Assembly (NCBI GenBank): GCA_964390795.1
Contig: CAYMLQ010000056.1
Location: 1 to 22,338 of the forward strand
Direction of reading: 5' to 3'
From: CAYMLQ01 sp964390795
GTDB taxonomy: Bacteria > Verrucomicrobiota > Kiritimatiellia > RFP12 > UBA1067
DNA length: 22,338 nt
A program made the translations under genes and the position numbers. Under the pieces are notes generated by a model. That model saw only the letters and a list, made by a program, of their open reading frames with translations, did no database searches and had not been told where the DNA came from. The first letter of the stretch is position 1, and each line of letters opens with the position of its first letter. Shown here in pieces: positions 6,391 to 13,799 of this stretch.

Positions 6391-7797
6391 ATGAAAACAG
6401 CGGTTGCGTTTTTGTTCGGTTGGGCCATCTGTGCTATGGTGTGCTGCGCCGTTGCGGCCGAGGATGCTGCTAGCTTCGTGCGCGTCAGCCCGCGCGACAG
6501 CCGGTATTTCGAATTGGACAACGGCAAGCCGTATATTCCGGTCGGCATGAACCTGATCGCGCCGCCCAAAGGTGACCTGGCGCTGATGGACGAGTGGTTC
6601 GGCAAGCTGGCCGCGCAGGGAGGCAACTACGTGCGCATCTGGCTCGGAAGCCAGTACTACGATGTCGAGCACGCCCGGAGCGGCGCGTACGACGAAGAGC
6701 GGGCGAAGCGCATCGACCAGCTGCTGGCCTCGGCCCGCAAGCACGGCATCCGGGTCAAGCTGTGCATCGACAGCTTCCGCCATCTGGGCGAGGGCACGCA
6801 GCAGTGGGCCGCGAAGCCGCTCCACCACGTGAAGAACGGCGGGCTCGCGACGAACATGGCCGAGTGGGTCAACAGTCCCGCCTGCCGCCAGCGCTACAAG
6901 GGCAAGTACGACTTCTATGCGAAGCGCTGGGGCAGCGATCCGGTCATCTTCGGCTGGGAGCTGTGGAACGAGATGAACGCGGTCGTCGGCGGCGACGTCA
7001 AGAGCTGGACGGCCGAGATGCTGCCGGAACTGCACGCACGTTTTCCCAAGAACCTGTGCATGCAGAGCCTCGGGAGCTTCGACCGTGACTCGGCCCGCGC
7101 GATGTACGAGGCGCTGTGCCGTATGCCCGGAAACGACGTGCTGCAAGTACACCGCTATCTTGATCTCGGCGCGGCGCTGGAGGTGTGCCGGGGGCCGGTC
7201 GACCTCGCGGCGGCGGACGCGGTGCGCGAACTGCTGGCCTTCGGGATCAAGAAGCCGGTGTTGCTGGCCGAGGGCGGCGCGGTCGAGCCCTGCCACACGG
7301 GTCCTTTCAAGCTCTACGAGAAGGACCGCGACGGGCTGATCCTGCACGACACGCTCTTTGCGCCCTTCTTCACGGGAGCGGCCGGGCCTGGGCACATCTG
7401 GCACTGGGATGTGTACGTGGCCAAGAACGACCTGTGGCCGCACTTCGGCCGCTTCGCCCAGGCCGTTGCCGATCTTGATCCGCCCGCCGAAGCGTTTCAG
7501 GCGCTGCGGGTCGATCACCCGCGCCTCCGGATTCTCGTGCTGCGCGGCAAGCGCACGACGCTCGCGTGGCTCCGCGACACGCAGGTCACCTGGCATAGCG
7601 CACTGGCCGAAGGGCGGGCGGTGGAGACGCTGTGCGGTCTCGCGGTGGCGCTGCCTGAGCCAACGGCGGGCGGCAAGGTGTCGGTTGCGGCCTACGATCC
7701 GTGGAGCGGGTCGCGGACAGCGCTCACGGTGGAACAGGGGCGTGTCGCGCTGCCAGAGTTCTCGCGGTCGCTGGTGGTGCGTCTGACGGCGGAATAG
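6391..7797 (+). CDS. Secreted clan GH-A glycoside hydrolase (GH5-like)
   Basis: The 468-residue protein starts with a signal peptide (cleavage near CAVAAEDA) and then a TIM-barrel glycosidase. GKPYIPVGMNL and GGNYVRIWL mark the first strands. GWELWNEMN carries the likely acid/base Glu194 directly after the conserved Asn, and VLLAEGGAVEP the likely nucleophile Glu294, the strand 4/strand 7 layout of clan GH-A. HIWHWDVYV follows near the end of the barrel, and about 100 C-terminal residues look like a beta-sandwich. GH5-like enzymes cut beta-linked glucans, mannans or galactans; I cannot name the substrate. AGG-rich sequence precedes the ATG. It is followed by a GH30 gene on the same strand, which suggests a shared polysaccharide target. 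Confidence 0.75.
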   Translation: MKTAVAFLFGWAICAMVCCAVAAEDAASFVRVSPRDSRYFELDNGKPYIPVGMNLIAPPKGDLALMDEWFGKLAAQGGNYVRIWLGSQYYDVEHARSGAYDEERAKRIDQLLASARKHGIRVKLCIDSFRHLGEGTQQWAAKPLHHVKNGGLATNMAEWVNSPACRQRYKGKYDFYAKRWGSDPVIFGWELWNEMNAVVGGDVKSWTAEMLPELHARFPKNLCMQSLGSFDRDSARAMYEALCRMPGNDVLQVHRYLDLGAALEVCRGPVDLAAADAVRELLAFGIKKPVLLAEGGAVEPCHTGPFKLYEKDRDGLILHDTLFAPFFTGAAGPGHIWHWDVYVAKNDLWPHFGRFAQAVADLDPPAEAFQALRVDHPRLRILVLRGKRTTLAWLRDTQVTWHSALAEGRAVETLCGLAVALPEPTAGGKVSVAAYDPWSGSRTALTVEQGRVALPEFSRSLVVRLTAE

Positions 7798-7799
7798 AA

Positions 7800-7932
7800 G
7801 AGGCGCTTGCAAAACCTCCGGTTTCTGCAAGAGGAGTGTTCAGTGTTCGGGGTTCAGGGGGCGATTCCGGCCTGAACACTGGCTTCCTGAACCTTGACCC
7901 CTTTTGTGCTTGCGGGGTTTTGCAAGCGCCTC
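7800..7932. repeat. 17-base inverted repeat spanning the gap between two hydrolase genes
   Basis: GAGGCGCTTGCAAAACC (7800-7816), three bases after the GH-A stop, is matched exactly in reverse complement at 7916-7932. Inside, AGTGTTCAG (7835-7843) and CTGAACACT (7872-7880) form a second inverted repeat. The intervening 99 bases encode nothing convincing. The right arm ends directly before AAGG, the only Shine-Dalgarno candidate for the GH30 gene, so folding could affect its translation. It may equally be a small mobile repeat. Confidence 0.75.
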
Positions 7933-7947
7933 AAGGTAACTGTGAGT

Positions 7948-9492
7948 ATGAATGGCCTAACGTTCGGATTGACCGTTTCTCTGCTGGCGGCAGGCGTCTT
8001 TGCGCAGGCGACCTACACGGTTGACGTTTCCGAGCGCCATCAGCGGATCGACAACTTCGGTGCGTCGGACTGCTGGACGGCGCAGTCGGCGGGTCTTTAC
8101 CCTGACGCGAAGCGCAATCAGATGGCGGACTGGCTGTTCAGCACGGAGGTGGGCACGAACGGGCAGCCGAAGGGCATCGGGCTCTCGCTGTGGCGCTTCA
8201 ATGTTGGGGCGGGCAGCGCGGAGCAGGGCGCTGCCAGCCAGATCAGCGACGCGTCGCGGCGGACGGAGTGTTTCCTGCAGGCGGACGGAAACTACGACTG
8301 GAGCAAGCAGGCGGGCCAGCGCTGGTTCCTGCAGGCGGCCAAGCTGCGCGGGGTCGAGCGCTTCCTGGCCTTCTGCAACAGTGCGCCGGTTCACTTCACT
8401 GCGAACGGGCTGGCGAACAACAAGGGGCGGACGAAAGGCGGCTCTTACAACCTCAAGCCGGACCGGTATGAAGCGTTCGCGGGATTTCTCGCGACGGTGC
8501 TCGCAGAGCTGGGCGCTCGCGAGGGGGTGCGCTTCGCTGTGGTCAGCCCGTTCAACGAGCCGGAGTGGGAGTGGGATTCGCCCAAGCAAGAGGGGTCGCC
8601 CGCGCGGGTGGACGAGATCGCCCGTCTCGTGCGGCTGCTGGACCGGAAACTGTCCGAGCGGCGCGTGGACACGGAAATTCTCGTGACCGAGTCGGGTCAG
8701 ATCGACTATCTGTATCGCGCCGTGCGCGAGCGGCCCGAGCAGGACAATCAGATAGAGGAGCTGTTCGGCCCGTCATCGCCGAACGGCATCGCGGGGCTGC
8801 CGCACGTGCCGAAGCGGCTGGCCGGGCACAGCTACTGGACGGCGACGCCGAACGCGGTACTCCGCGACAAGCGCCAGGCGCTGCGCGAGCGGCTGGATGC
8901 GCACGGGCTCGGGTATTGGCAGACCGAGGTGTGCATCATGCAGAACGACCGGGAGATCGGCGGCGGGGGCGGCAGGGATCTGACCATGAAGACGGCGCTC
9001 TACGTGGCGCGGATCATCCACTACGACCTGTGTGTGGCGGGGGCGTCAGCGTGGCAGTGGTGGCTGGGCCTCTCGGGCGGCAACTACAAGGACGGGCTGG
9101 TCTATGTGACGCCGAACAGGGACGGCACGGACGGCGCGGTGACCGACAGCCGGCTCCTGTGGGCGCTCGGGAACTTCAGCCGTTTCATCCGCCCGGGTGC
9201 GGTGCGTGTCGGGGTCTCAAGTCCGCAGGCCGATGCCGACGATCCTGAAGGGCTGATGGTGTCGGCCTTCCTGCATGAGGAGGGGCGGCTGGTGACCTGC
9301 GTGCTGGTCAACATGGCCGACCGTCCCTGCGCCGTGCGTCTCGCCGTTCCTGGGCGGGCGCTGCGGAAGTGCGCCGTTTATTTGACATCCGATCAGACCG
9401 GCGCAACGCTTCAGCCGCAAGCGGGTGCGGACCCGCTGAAGCAGTACGAGGTGCCCGCTCGGTCCGTGGTGACGTGGATCGGTCGCTATTGA
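7948..9492 (+). CDS. Secreted GH30 endo-beta-1,6-galactanase-like enzyme
   Basis: The 514-residue protein has a signal peptide (MNGLTFGLTVSLLAAGVFAQ) and then a run of motifs close to the GH30 subfamily of endo-beta-1,6-galactanases: RIDNFGASDCWTAQSAG, GIGLSLWRFNVGAGSAEQG, YDWSKQAGQRWFLQAAKLRG, VSPFNEPEWEWDSPKQEGSP, GHSYWTATP, YWQTEVCIM, ALYVARIIHYDL and WALGNFSRFIRPG. Glu204 (in FNEPEW) is the expected acid/base and Glu327 (in WQTEV) the nucleophile. The C-terminus supplies the side beta-domain usual for GH30. The target would be beta-1,6-galactan, for example arabinogalactan side chains. The start at 7948 is chosen for the signal peptide; AAGG is eleven bases upstream. Family confidence is high, specificity moderate. 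Confidence 0.85.
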   Translation: MNGLTFGLTVSLLAAGVFAQATYTVDVSERHQRIDNFGASDCWTAQSAGLYPDAKRNQMADWLFSTEVGTNGQPKGIGLSLWRFNVGAGSAEQGAASQISDASRRTECFLQADGNYDWSKQAGQRWFLQAAKLRGVERFLAFCNSAPVHFTANGLANNKGRTKGGSYNLKPDRYEAFAGFLATVLAELGAREGVRFAVVSPFNEPEWEWDSPKQEGSPARVDEIARLVRLLDRKLSERRVDTEILVTESGQIDYLYRAVRERPEQDNQIEELFGPSSPNGIAGLPHVPKRLAGHSYWTATPNAVLRDKRQALRERLDAHGLGYWQTEVCIMQNDREIGGGGGRDLTMKTALYVARIIHYDLCVAGASAWQWWLGLSGGNYKDGLVYVTPNRDGTDGAVTDSRLLWALGNFSRFIRPGAVRVGVSSPQADADDPEGLMVSAFLHEEGRLVTCVLVNMADRPCAVRLAVPGRALRKCAVYLTSDQTGATLQPQAGADPLKQYEVPARSVVTWIGRY

Positions 9493-9629
9493 CGGTTGTG
9501 GGGGCGCCGTCAGAAGATTGTGACCTTGACGCGCAAAGCCAACCGTGTTATTGCTATACGCACATAATAAACGTGGGTTCGGCCTCAGGCGTGCGCTTGG
9601 GGCGCGTTCCGATTGGGAGACGACGCGAC

Positions 9630-10592
9630 ATGAAAAGACGGGACTTTCTGACGGCCACGGCGGTTGCCGGGGTAGCTTCGGTGTGCGGTGCGCAGCGCGC
9701 CGCGGCCCAGGGACAGGCAACGGGAGGGAATGGGATGCCGAAATTGACGCCGCCGGAGAAGCCGGCCGAGTTGAACCTGTGCCTGCAGTGGGGGGCGATT
9801 CCCGGCAACGAGATCAAAGAGAAACTGGATTTCCTCGAGGCCAACGGCTTCGCCTCGGTCGAGATCCCTTCGGGTGACTGGCCGGGCAAGAACTGCGATG
9901 CGCTGATCGAGGCGATGAAGGGGCGCAAGCTTTTCCTAGCCACGGCGTGTGGCCCGAGCGACTTCTCCTATGCCGAGGTTGAAAAGCGCGAGGCCGAGGT
10001 GCAGAAGTTTCTGCCGGTTCTCGAGGCGCTGGGCAAGATGAAGTCGGTCGGCCTGATCATCTGTCCCGCGCGCGGCAAGTTGAGCGAGCCCGGCCGGCTG
10101 AGCGCAAAAGAGCTGCGCAAAGATTTTGTCGAGAACACGGGCAAGCGGCTCGCGGAGCATGCGGCCAAGCACGGCACGTCGATCGTGCTGGAGCCCTTGC
10201 GCCGCAACGAGACGCCGTTCCTGCGGCAGGTGGCGGACGGCGCGCGCATCGCGGCGGACATCGGCCCCGGCGCGACGGTGATGGGCGACTTCTGGCATAT
10301 GCAGTTGGAGGAAACGAGCTTCATGGGCGCGTTCCTCTGCGCGGGCAAGCTGCTCTCGCACGTGCATATCGCGGGCCTGAAGGAGCGGATCATACCCGGC
10401 ATCCACCCGGAGGACGTCTACGTGGACGGGTTCAAGGGGCTGAAGCTTCTCGGTTATCGCGGTGCGGTCAGCTTTGAAGGCGGCTGGCCCAAGGATCCGG
10501 CGGATCCCAAGAAAGGCATCCCGCAAGAGGAGAAGACCAAGCTGATTCTCAACATGGTCAAGCTGCTGCGCGAGCAGTGGGCGATGGCGTAA
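9630..10592 (+). CDS. Tat-exported TIM-barrel sugar isomerase/epimerase-like protein
   Basis: The 320-residue protein starts MKRRDFLTATAVAGVASVCG, a twin-arginine signal, and then has the AP-endonuclease-2/xylose-isomerase-like barrel. The four usual metal ligands can be placed: Glu188 (IVLEPLRR), Asp220 or His223 (GDFWHM), His246 (HVHIAG) and Glu283 (SFEGGW). Family members are sugar isomerases, epimerases or, in keto-glycoside routes, lyases and hydratases. Export means it acts outside the cytoplasm, so a phosphorylated sugar is an unlikely substrate. GGGAGA precedes the ATG by about nine bases. It follows the GH30 gene by 137 bases and precedes a Tat-exported Gfo/Idh/MocA gene, so joint action on a released glycoside is plausible. 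Confidence 0.8.
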   Translation: MKRRDFLTATAVAGVASVCGAQRAAAQGQATGGNGMPKLTPPEKPAELNLCLQWGAIPGNEIKEKLDFLEANGFASVEIPSGDWPGKNCDALIEAMKGRKLFLATACGPSDFSYAEVEKREAEVQKFLPVLEALGKMKSVGLIICPARGKLSEPGRLSAKELRKDFVENTGKRLAEHAAKHGTSIVLEPLRRNETPFLRQVADGARIAADIGPGATVMGDFWHMQLEETSFMGAFLCAGKLLSHVHIAGLKERIIPGIHPEDVYVDGFKGLKLLGYRGAVSFEGGWPKDPADPKKGIPQEEKTKLILNMVKLLREQWAMA

Positions 10593-10601
10593 TTCGTTTT
10601 C

Positions 10602-10655
10602 GGGCGACCCGTCGGTCGCCCGCACATCCGTAGGGGCGAACCTGTGTGTTCGCCC
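10602..10655 (+). repeat. Double-hairpin intergenic repeat, copy B
   Basis: Two hairpins follow each other: GGGCGACC (10602-10609) with GGTCGCCC (10614-10621), and GGGCGAA (10634-10640) with TTCGCCC (10649-10655). The order and joining bases match copy A at 2493-2542, while the loops differ. The A-rich tail and Shine-Dalgarno after the repeat (AAAAAGGGAG) also resemble those of copy A (AAAAAGGAG). Confidence 0.8.
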
Positions 10656-10676
10656 GCGATAAAAAGGGAGAGAGAG

Positions 10677-11966
10677 ATGAATCGTCGCGAGTTTATTAAG
10701 GGGTCAACGGTGTTTGCGGCCATGATGGCGGCGGCGCCGACCATTTCGATCGCGCAGGGCGCGAAGAAGGTGTTCAAAATCGGCATGATCGGTGCGGGCG
10801 GACGCTGCAAGGGCGCGTTCGGCGACCTCACAAAAGCGGCCGCGGCCATCGGCCATGAGATCGAGCTGGTCGCGGTCTGCGACTTTTTTGAAGAAAAAGC
10901 CAAGGCGGCGTCCAAGCAGTTCAGCGGCGAGAAGGCCAAGGCCTTTGGGGGCGCGAACGGCTATAAAGAGGTCGTCGCGATTCCGGAGATTGAGATCATT
11001 GTGACCGCGACGCCGCCCAGCTTCCGCCCGATCCACGTCGAGGCGGCCATCAAGGCGGGCAAGCACGTCTTCGCCGAAAAGCCGGTGGCCGTGGACGGCC
11101 CTGGCATCCGCCAGTTCCTCGCGGCGGCCAAGCTCGCGAAGGAGAAGAAGCTGTCGCTGGTGGCGGGCACGCAGCGCCGTCACGCGCGCGGCTACAACCT
11201 GCAGGCCAAGGCGCTGCAGGAAGGCAAGCTCGGCCCCATTCTCGGCGGCAACGTCTACTGGAACGGCACGGTGCCGTGGGTGCGCCCCCGCCGCACCGAG
11301 GACACCAACGCGTCCTACCTGACCAATAACTGGGTGAACTGGACGGAGCTTTCGGGCGACCACATCGTCGAGCAGCACGTCCACAACATCGACGTGGCGA
11401 ACTGGTTCCTCGGCCGCACGCCCAAGACCGCGACCGGCTTCGGCGCCCGCACACGCCGCGTCTCGGGCAACCAGTACGACTTCTTCAGCATCGATTTCGA
11501 CTACGGCGACGGCGTGCACATCCACAGCATGTGCCGCCAGATCGGCGGGACGAGCAACAACATCAGCGAGCACTTCCGCACGCCGGAATTTGAGATCTCG
11601 GGCGGCGGCAAGGTGCAGAAGATCGGCGAGAAGGACGCGCTGAAACTGGAAGGCGATTTCCGCGACGGCAACCCGTATGAGGTCGAGCACATCCACCTGC
11701 TCGAAGGCATGCTGAGCGGCAACGTGGTCAACGAGGGCGAGAACGTGGCGATGTCCACGGCCTGCGCGATCGCGGGGCGCCTGTCGGCTTACACGGGCCA
11801 GACCGTCCGCCTGTCCGAGCTGGTCGACGAGAAGTTCAAGGACTCCCAGTTCTATAACTTCGCGTGCAAGCCGTCGTGGTCCGACTTCGAGGCCGCCGGC
11901 GACGTGGCGATGCCGGAGTATGGCGACGACAAGGCGCCGCTGCCGGGCAAGCCGTGGGGGAAGTAA
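10677..11966 (+). CDS. Tat-exported Gfo/Idh/MocA family oxidoreductase
   Basis: The 429-residue protein begins MNRREFIKGSTVFAAMMAAA, a twin-arginine signal, followed by a Rossmann fold with KIGMIGAGGRCKG as nucleotide-binding loop. The family EKP motif is present with catalytic Lys135 (FAEKPVA). GTQRRHARGYN and HIVEQHVHNIDVANWFLG follow; the latter supplies the Asp/His of the active site. Family members oxidise or reduce sugars with a tightly bound NAD(P), and some exported relatives act as NAD-dependent glycosidases (GH109). GGGAG lies six bases before the ATG. It follows the TIM-barrel gene by 84 bases and ends the cluster before a strong terminator. Substrate is unknown. Confidence 0.88.
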   Translation: MNRREFIKGSTVFAAMMAAAPTISIAQGAKKVFKIGMIGAGGRCKGAFGDLTKAAAAIGHEIELVAVCDFFEEKAKAASKQFSGEKAKAFGGANGYKEVVAIPEIEIIVTATPPSFRPIHVEAAIKAGKHVFAEKPVAVDGPGIRQFLAAAKLAKEKKLSLVAGTQRRHARGYNLQAKALQEGKLGPILGGNVYWNGTVPWVRPRRTEDTNASYLTNNWVNWTELSGDHIVEQHVHNIDVANWFLGRTPKTATGFGARTRRVSGNQYDFFSIDFDYGDGVHIHSMCRQIGGTSNNISEHFRTPEFEISGGGKVQKIGEKDALKLEGDFRDGNPYEVEHIHLLEGMLSGNVVNEGENVAMSTACAIAGRLSAYTGQTVRLSELVDEKFKDSQFYNFACKPSWSDFEAAGDVAMPEYGDDKAPLPGKPWGK

Positions 11967-12023
11967 GCCTGAAAAGGGGCTTAGCCTGTAGGCCATTAGG
12001 CTGTTAGGCCGATGCTCCGTGAG

Positions 12024-12096
12024 GCTCGCGGGGGCGCTGTCACGTATCGGCGGTTCGATCCGCTTGGAAGACAGATGGCCCCGCGGGCTTTTTTTT
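12024..12096 (+). terminator. Rho-independent terminator after the carbohydrate cluster
   Basis: A GC-rich arm at 12024-12041 (GCTCGCGGGGGC plus GCTGTC) pairs with 12070-12088 (GACAG and GGCCCCGCGGGC), and eight T residues follow directly at 12089-12096. The stem has one wobble and a small bulge. It lies about 60 bases after the Gfo/Idh/MocA stop and should end the transcript that carries the hydrolase genes. Confidence 0.75.
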
Positions 12097-12111
12097 GTCA
12101 GAAACTAGCGG

Positions 12112-12140
12112 TTGCATTGCGGTTCTGTCTGATTTATTCT
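12112..12140 (+). promoter_or_regulatory. Weak promoter candidate for the second Gfo/Idh/MocA gene
   Basis: TTGCAT (12112-12117) and TATTCT (12135-12140) are 17 bases apart in an AT-richer stretch directly after the terminator. Each box matches only part of the sigma70 consensus (3/6 and 4/6). The location, between a terminator and an isolated gene, is the main support. Confidence 0.3.
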
Positions 12141-12220
12141 AATCGCCTGTTTTTCATACTCGTAATCCGGCTGCTTTCAAGGAACGGCTGGGGGGAAATT
12201 ATCAAAGAGGGTGCTTCGTT

Positions 12221-13639
12221 ATGATGCAGTTCAATCGTCGTGATTTTTTGAAAGGGAGCGCGTTTGCCGCGGCTTCCGTGGGCTTGAGCGGGTGCGACAC
12301 CTTGCGTGCCGACGCCTATCCGAGCGTCACGCCCGTGGCGGCCAAGTTCCGCAAGCCGGGCGAGAAGCTGAACATCGGCGTGATCGGCGTCGGCGGCAAG
12401 GGCTGGTCCGACTGGATGCCCATGTTCGAAAACGGCGAGAACATTGTGGCGCTGTGCGACGTGGACCGCGGGCCGATCGACAAGGCGCTGGCAGAGATCG
12501 AGAAGAAGGGGCTGAAAGCCTCGCAGGTCAAGTGCTACAGCGACTATCGCAAGATGCTCGACGAGTGCAAGAATCTGGACGCGGTGACCGTGTCCACGCC
12601 GGATCACACGCATGCCCCGGCCGCGATCCGCGCGATGAAGATGGGGTGCCACGCGTATGTCCAGAAGCCGCTGGTCCGCACGATCTGGGAGGCGCATTAC
12701 TTTGAGAAGGTCGCCAAGGCCTGCGGCGTGGTGACGCAGATGGGCAACCAGGGCAGCTCCGGCGACGGGTTCCGGCGCAATGTCGAGATCCTGCATTCCG
12801 GCGTGCTCGGCAACGTGACCGAAGTCCATGTGTGGACGAACCGGCCTGTGTGGCCGCAGGGCATCGCGCGGCCCGACGGCTCCGATCCGGTTCCCGCCAC
12901 GCTCGACTGGGACAGCTTTCTCGGCACGGCCCCGGAGCGTCCGTTCAAGGCGGGCGTGTACCACACGTTCAAATGGCGCGGCTTCTTCGACTTCGGCACG
13001 GGCGCGTTCGGCGACATGGCCTGCCACACGATGAACCTGCCTTTCCGCGGCCTCAAGCTGGGCGCGGTGGAGACGGCCGAGTGCGTGCAGATCGAAGGCA
13101 AGAACAACGACACCTATCCGTCCAAGAGCATCGTGAAGCTGCATTACGCCGCGCGTCCAGGTCTGCCTGCGGTCGACCTCTTCTGGTACGACGGCAACCT
13201 CAAGCCTTCGGCGGATAAGATGCCGCAGGTCATCGCCTCGCTGGGCGAGGTTCCGAAGACCGGCTGCCTGATCATCGGCGACAAGGGCATGATGGTCAGC
13301 ACCAACGATTACGGCCAGGAGGCGTACGTCGCGCTCAAGGGCGAGGAGAAGATGAAGGCCACGACCAAGCACGAGGCGCTGCTGGGTATCCCGGAGGCGA
13401 TCACGCGCTGCTGCAAGGGCGGCCAGTACCTCGAGTTCGTCAACGCCTGCAAGGGCGAGGGCAAAGCCTTCTCCGACGTCGGGGTCTCGGTCCCGATGAT
13501 GGAGGGCATGCTGGTCGGCACGATCGCTCAGCAGATTCCCGGCAAGCTGACGTGGAACAGCGCCAGCCAGACGTTCGCCGGCAATGCGGCGGCCAACGCG
13601 CTGACCCGTCCCTTCATCCGAAAGGGCTGGGAGTATTGA
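12221..13639 (+). CDS. Exported Gfo/Idh/MocA family oxidoreductase, Tat signal with lipobox
   Basis: The 472-residue protein starts MMQFNRRDFLKGSAFAAASV with a twin-arginine motif and LSGC at about residues 24-27, a lipobox, so it is probably an exported lipoprotein. NIGVIGVGGKGWSDW forms the NAD-binding loop. The EKP motif is changed to Gln-Lys-Pro (YVQKPLV, Lys149), a frequent variant in exported members. MGNQGSSGDGFRRN and FGTGAFGDMACHTMN follow, the latter with the active-site Asp and His. Either ATG at 12221 or 12224 would serve; AGAGG lies about 10 bases upstream. It sits between two terminators, so it is likely a separate unit. It is only distantly related to the preceding family member, so it is not a recent duplicate. 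Confidence 0.88.
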   Translation: MMQFNRRDFLKGSAFAAASVGLSGCDTLRADAYPSVTPVAAKFRKPGEKLNIGVIGVGGKGWSDWMPMFENGENIVALCDVDRGPIDKALAEIEKKGLKASQVKCYSDYRKMLDECKNLDAVTVSTPDHTHAPAAIRAMKMGCHAYVQKPLVRTIWEAHYFEKVAKACGVVTQMGNQGSSGDGFRRNVEILHSGVLGNVTEVHVWTNRPVWPQGIARPDGSDPVPATLDWDSFLGTAPERPFKAGVYHTFKWRGFFDFGTGAFGDMACHTMNLPFRGLKLGAVETAECVQIEGKNNDTYPSKSIVKLHYAARPGLPAVDLFWYDGNLKPSADKMPQVIASLGEVPKTGCLIIGDKGMMVSTNDYGQEAYVALKGEEKMKATTKHEALLGIPEAITRCCKGGQYLEFVNACKGEGKAFSDVGVSVPMMEGMLVGTIAQQIPGKLTWNSASQTFAGNAAANALTRPFIRKGWEY

Positions 13640-13695
13640 GTCAGGGAGAAGTTAGGAGTTAGGAGTTGAAGGCTCCTGTCTCTGACTCGAGACGG

Positions 13696-13734
13696 GACCG
13701 CGGGGAGGGTGACTTCCCTGCGGTCTTCGCTTTT
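13696..13734 (+). terminator. Rho-independent terminator after the second Gfo/Idh/MocA gene
   Basis: GACCGCGGGGAGG (13696-13708) pairs with CTTCCCTGCGGTC (13713-13725) around a 4-base loop, followed by TTCGCTTTT. It lies 57 bases after the stop. The T-run is slightly interrupted, but the stem is strong. Confidence 0.7.
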
Positions 13735-13799
13735 AACTTCCCTGCTGCGTGCGGTGCGGGGTTTTGGTATCATTCGCGAAAACGCTGACGACAAAACCT

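Noticed and set aside
6187..7830. Open frame of 547 codons on the minus strand
   Set aside because: It is antisense to the GH-A hydrolase, which has a signal peptide and both catalytic Glu residues in place.
9526..9560. Promoter before the TIM-barrel gene (TTGACG and TATACG)
   Set aside because: The spacing is 23 bases, too long for sigma70, and no better -10 box lies at 16 to 18 bases.
10704..13372. Long minus-strand frames opposite both Gfo/Idh/MocA genes
   Set aside because: Both are shadows of high-GC3 genes; the sense products have Tat signals, nucleotide loops and catalytic Lys.
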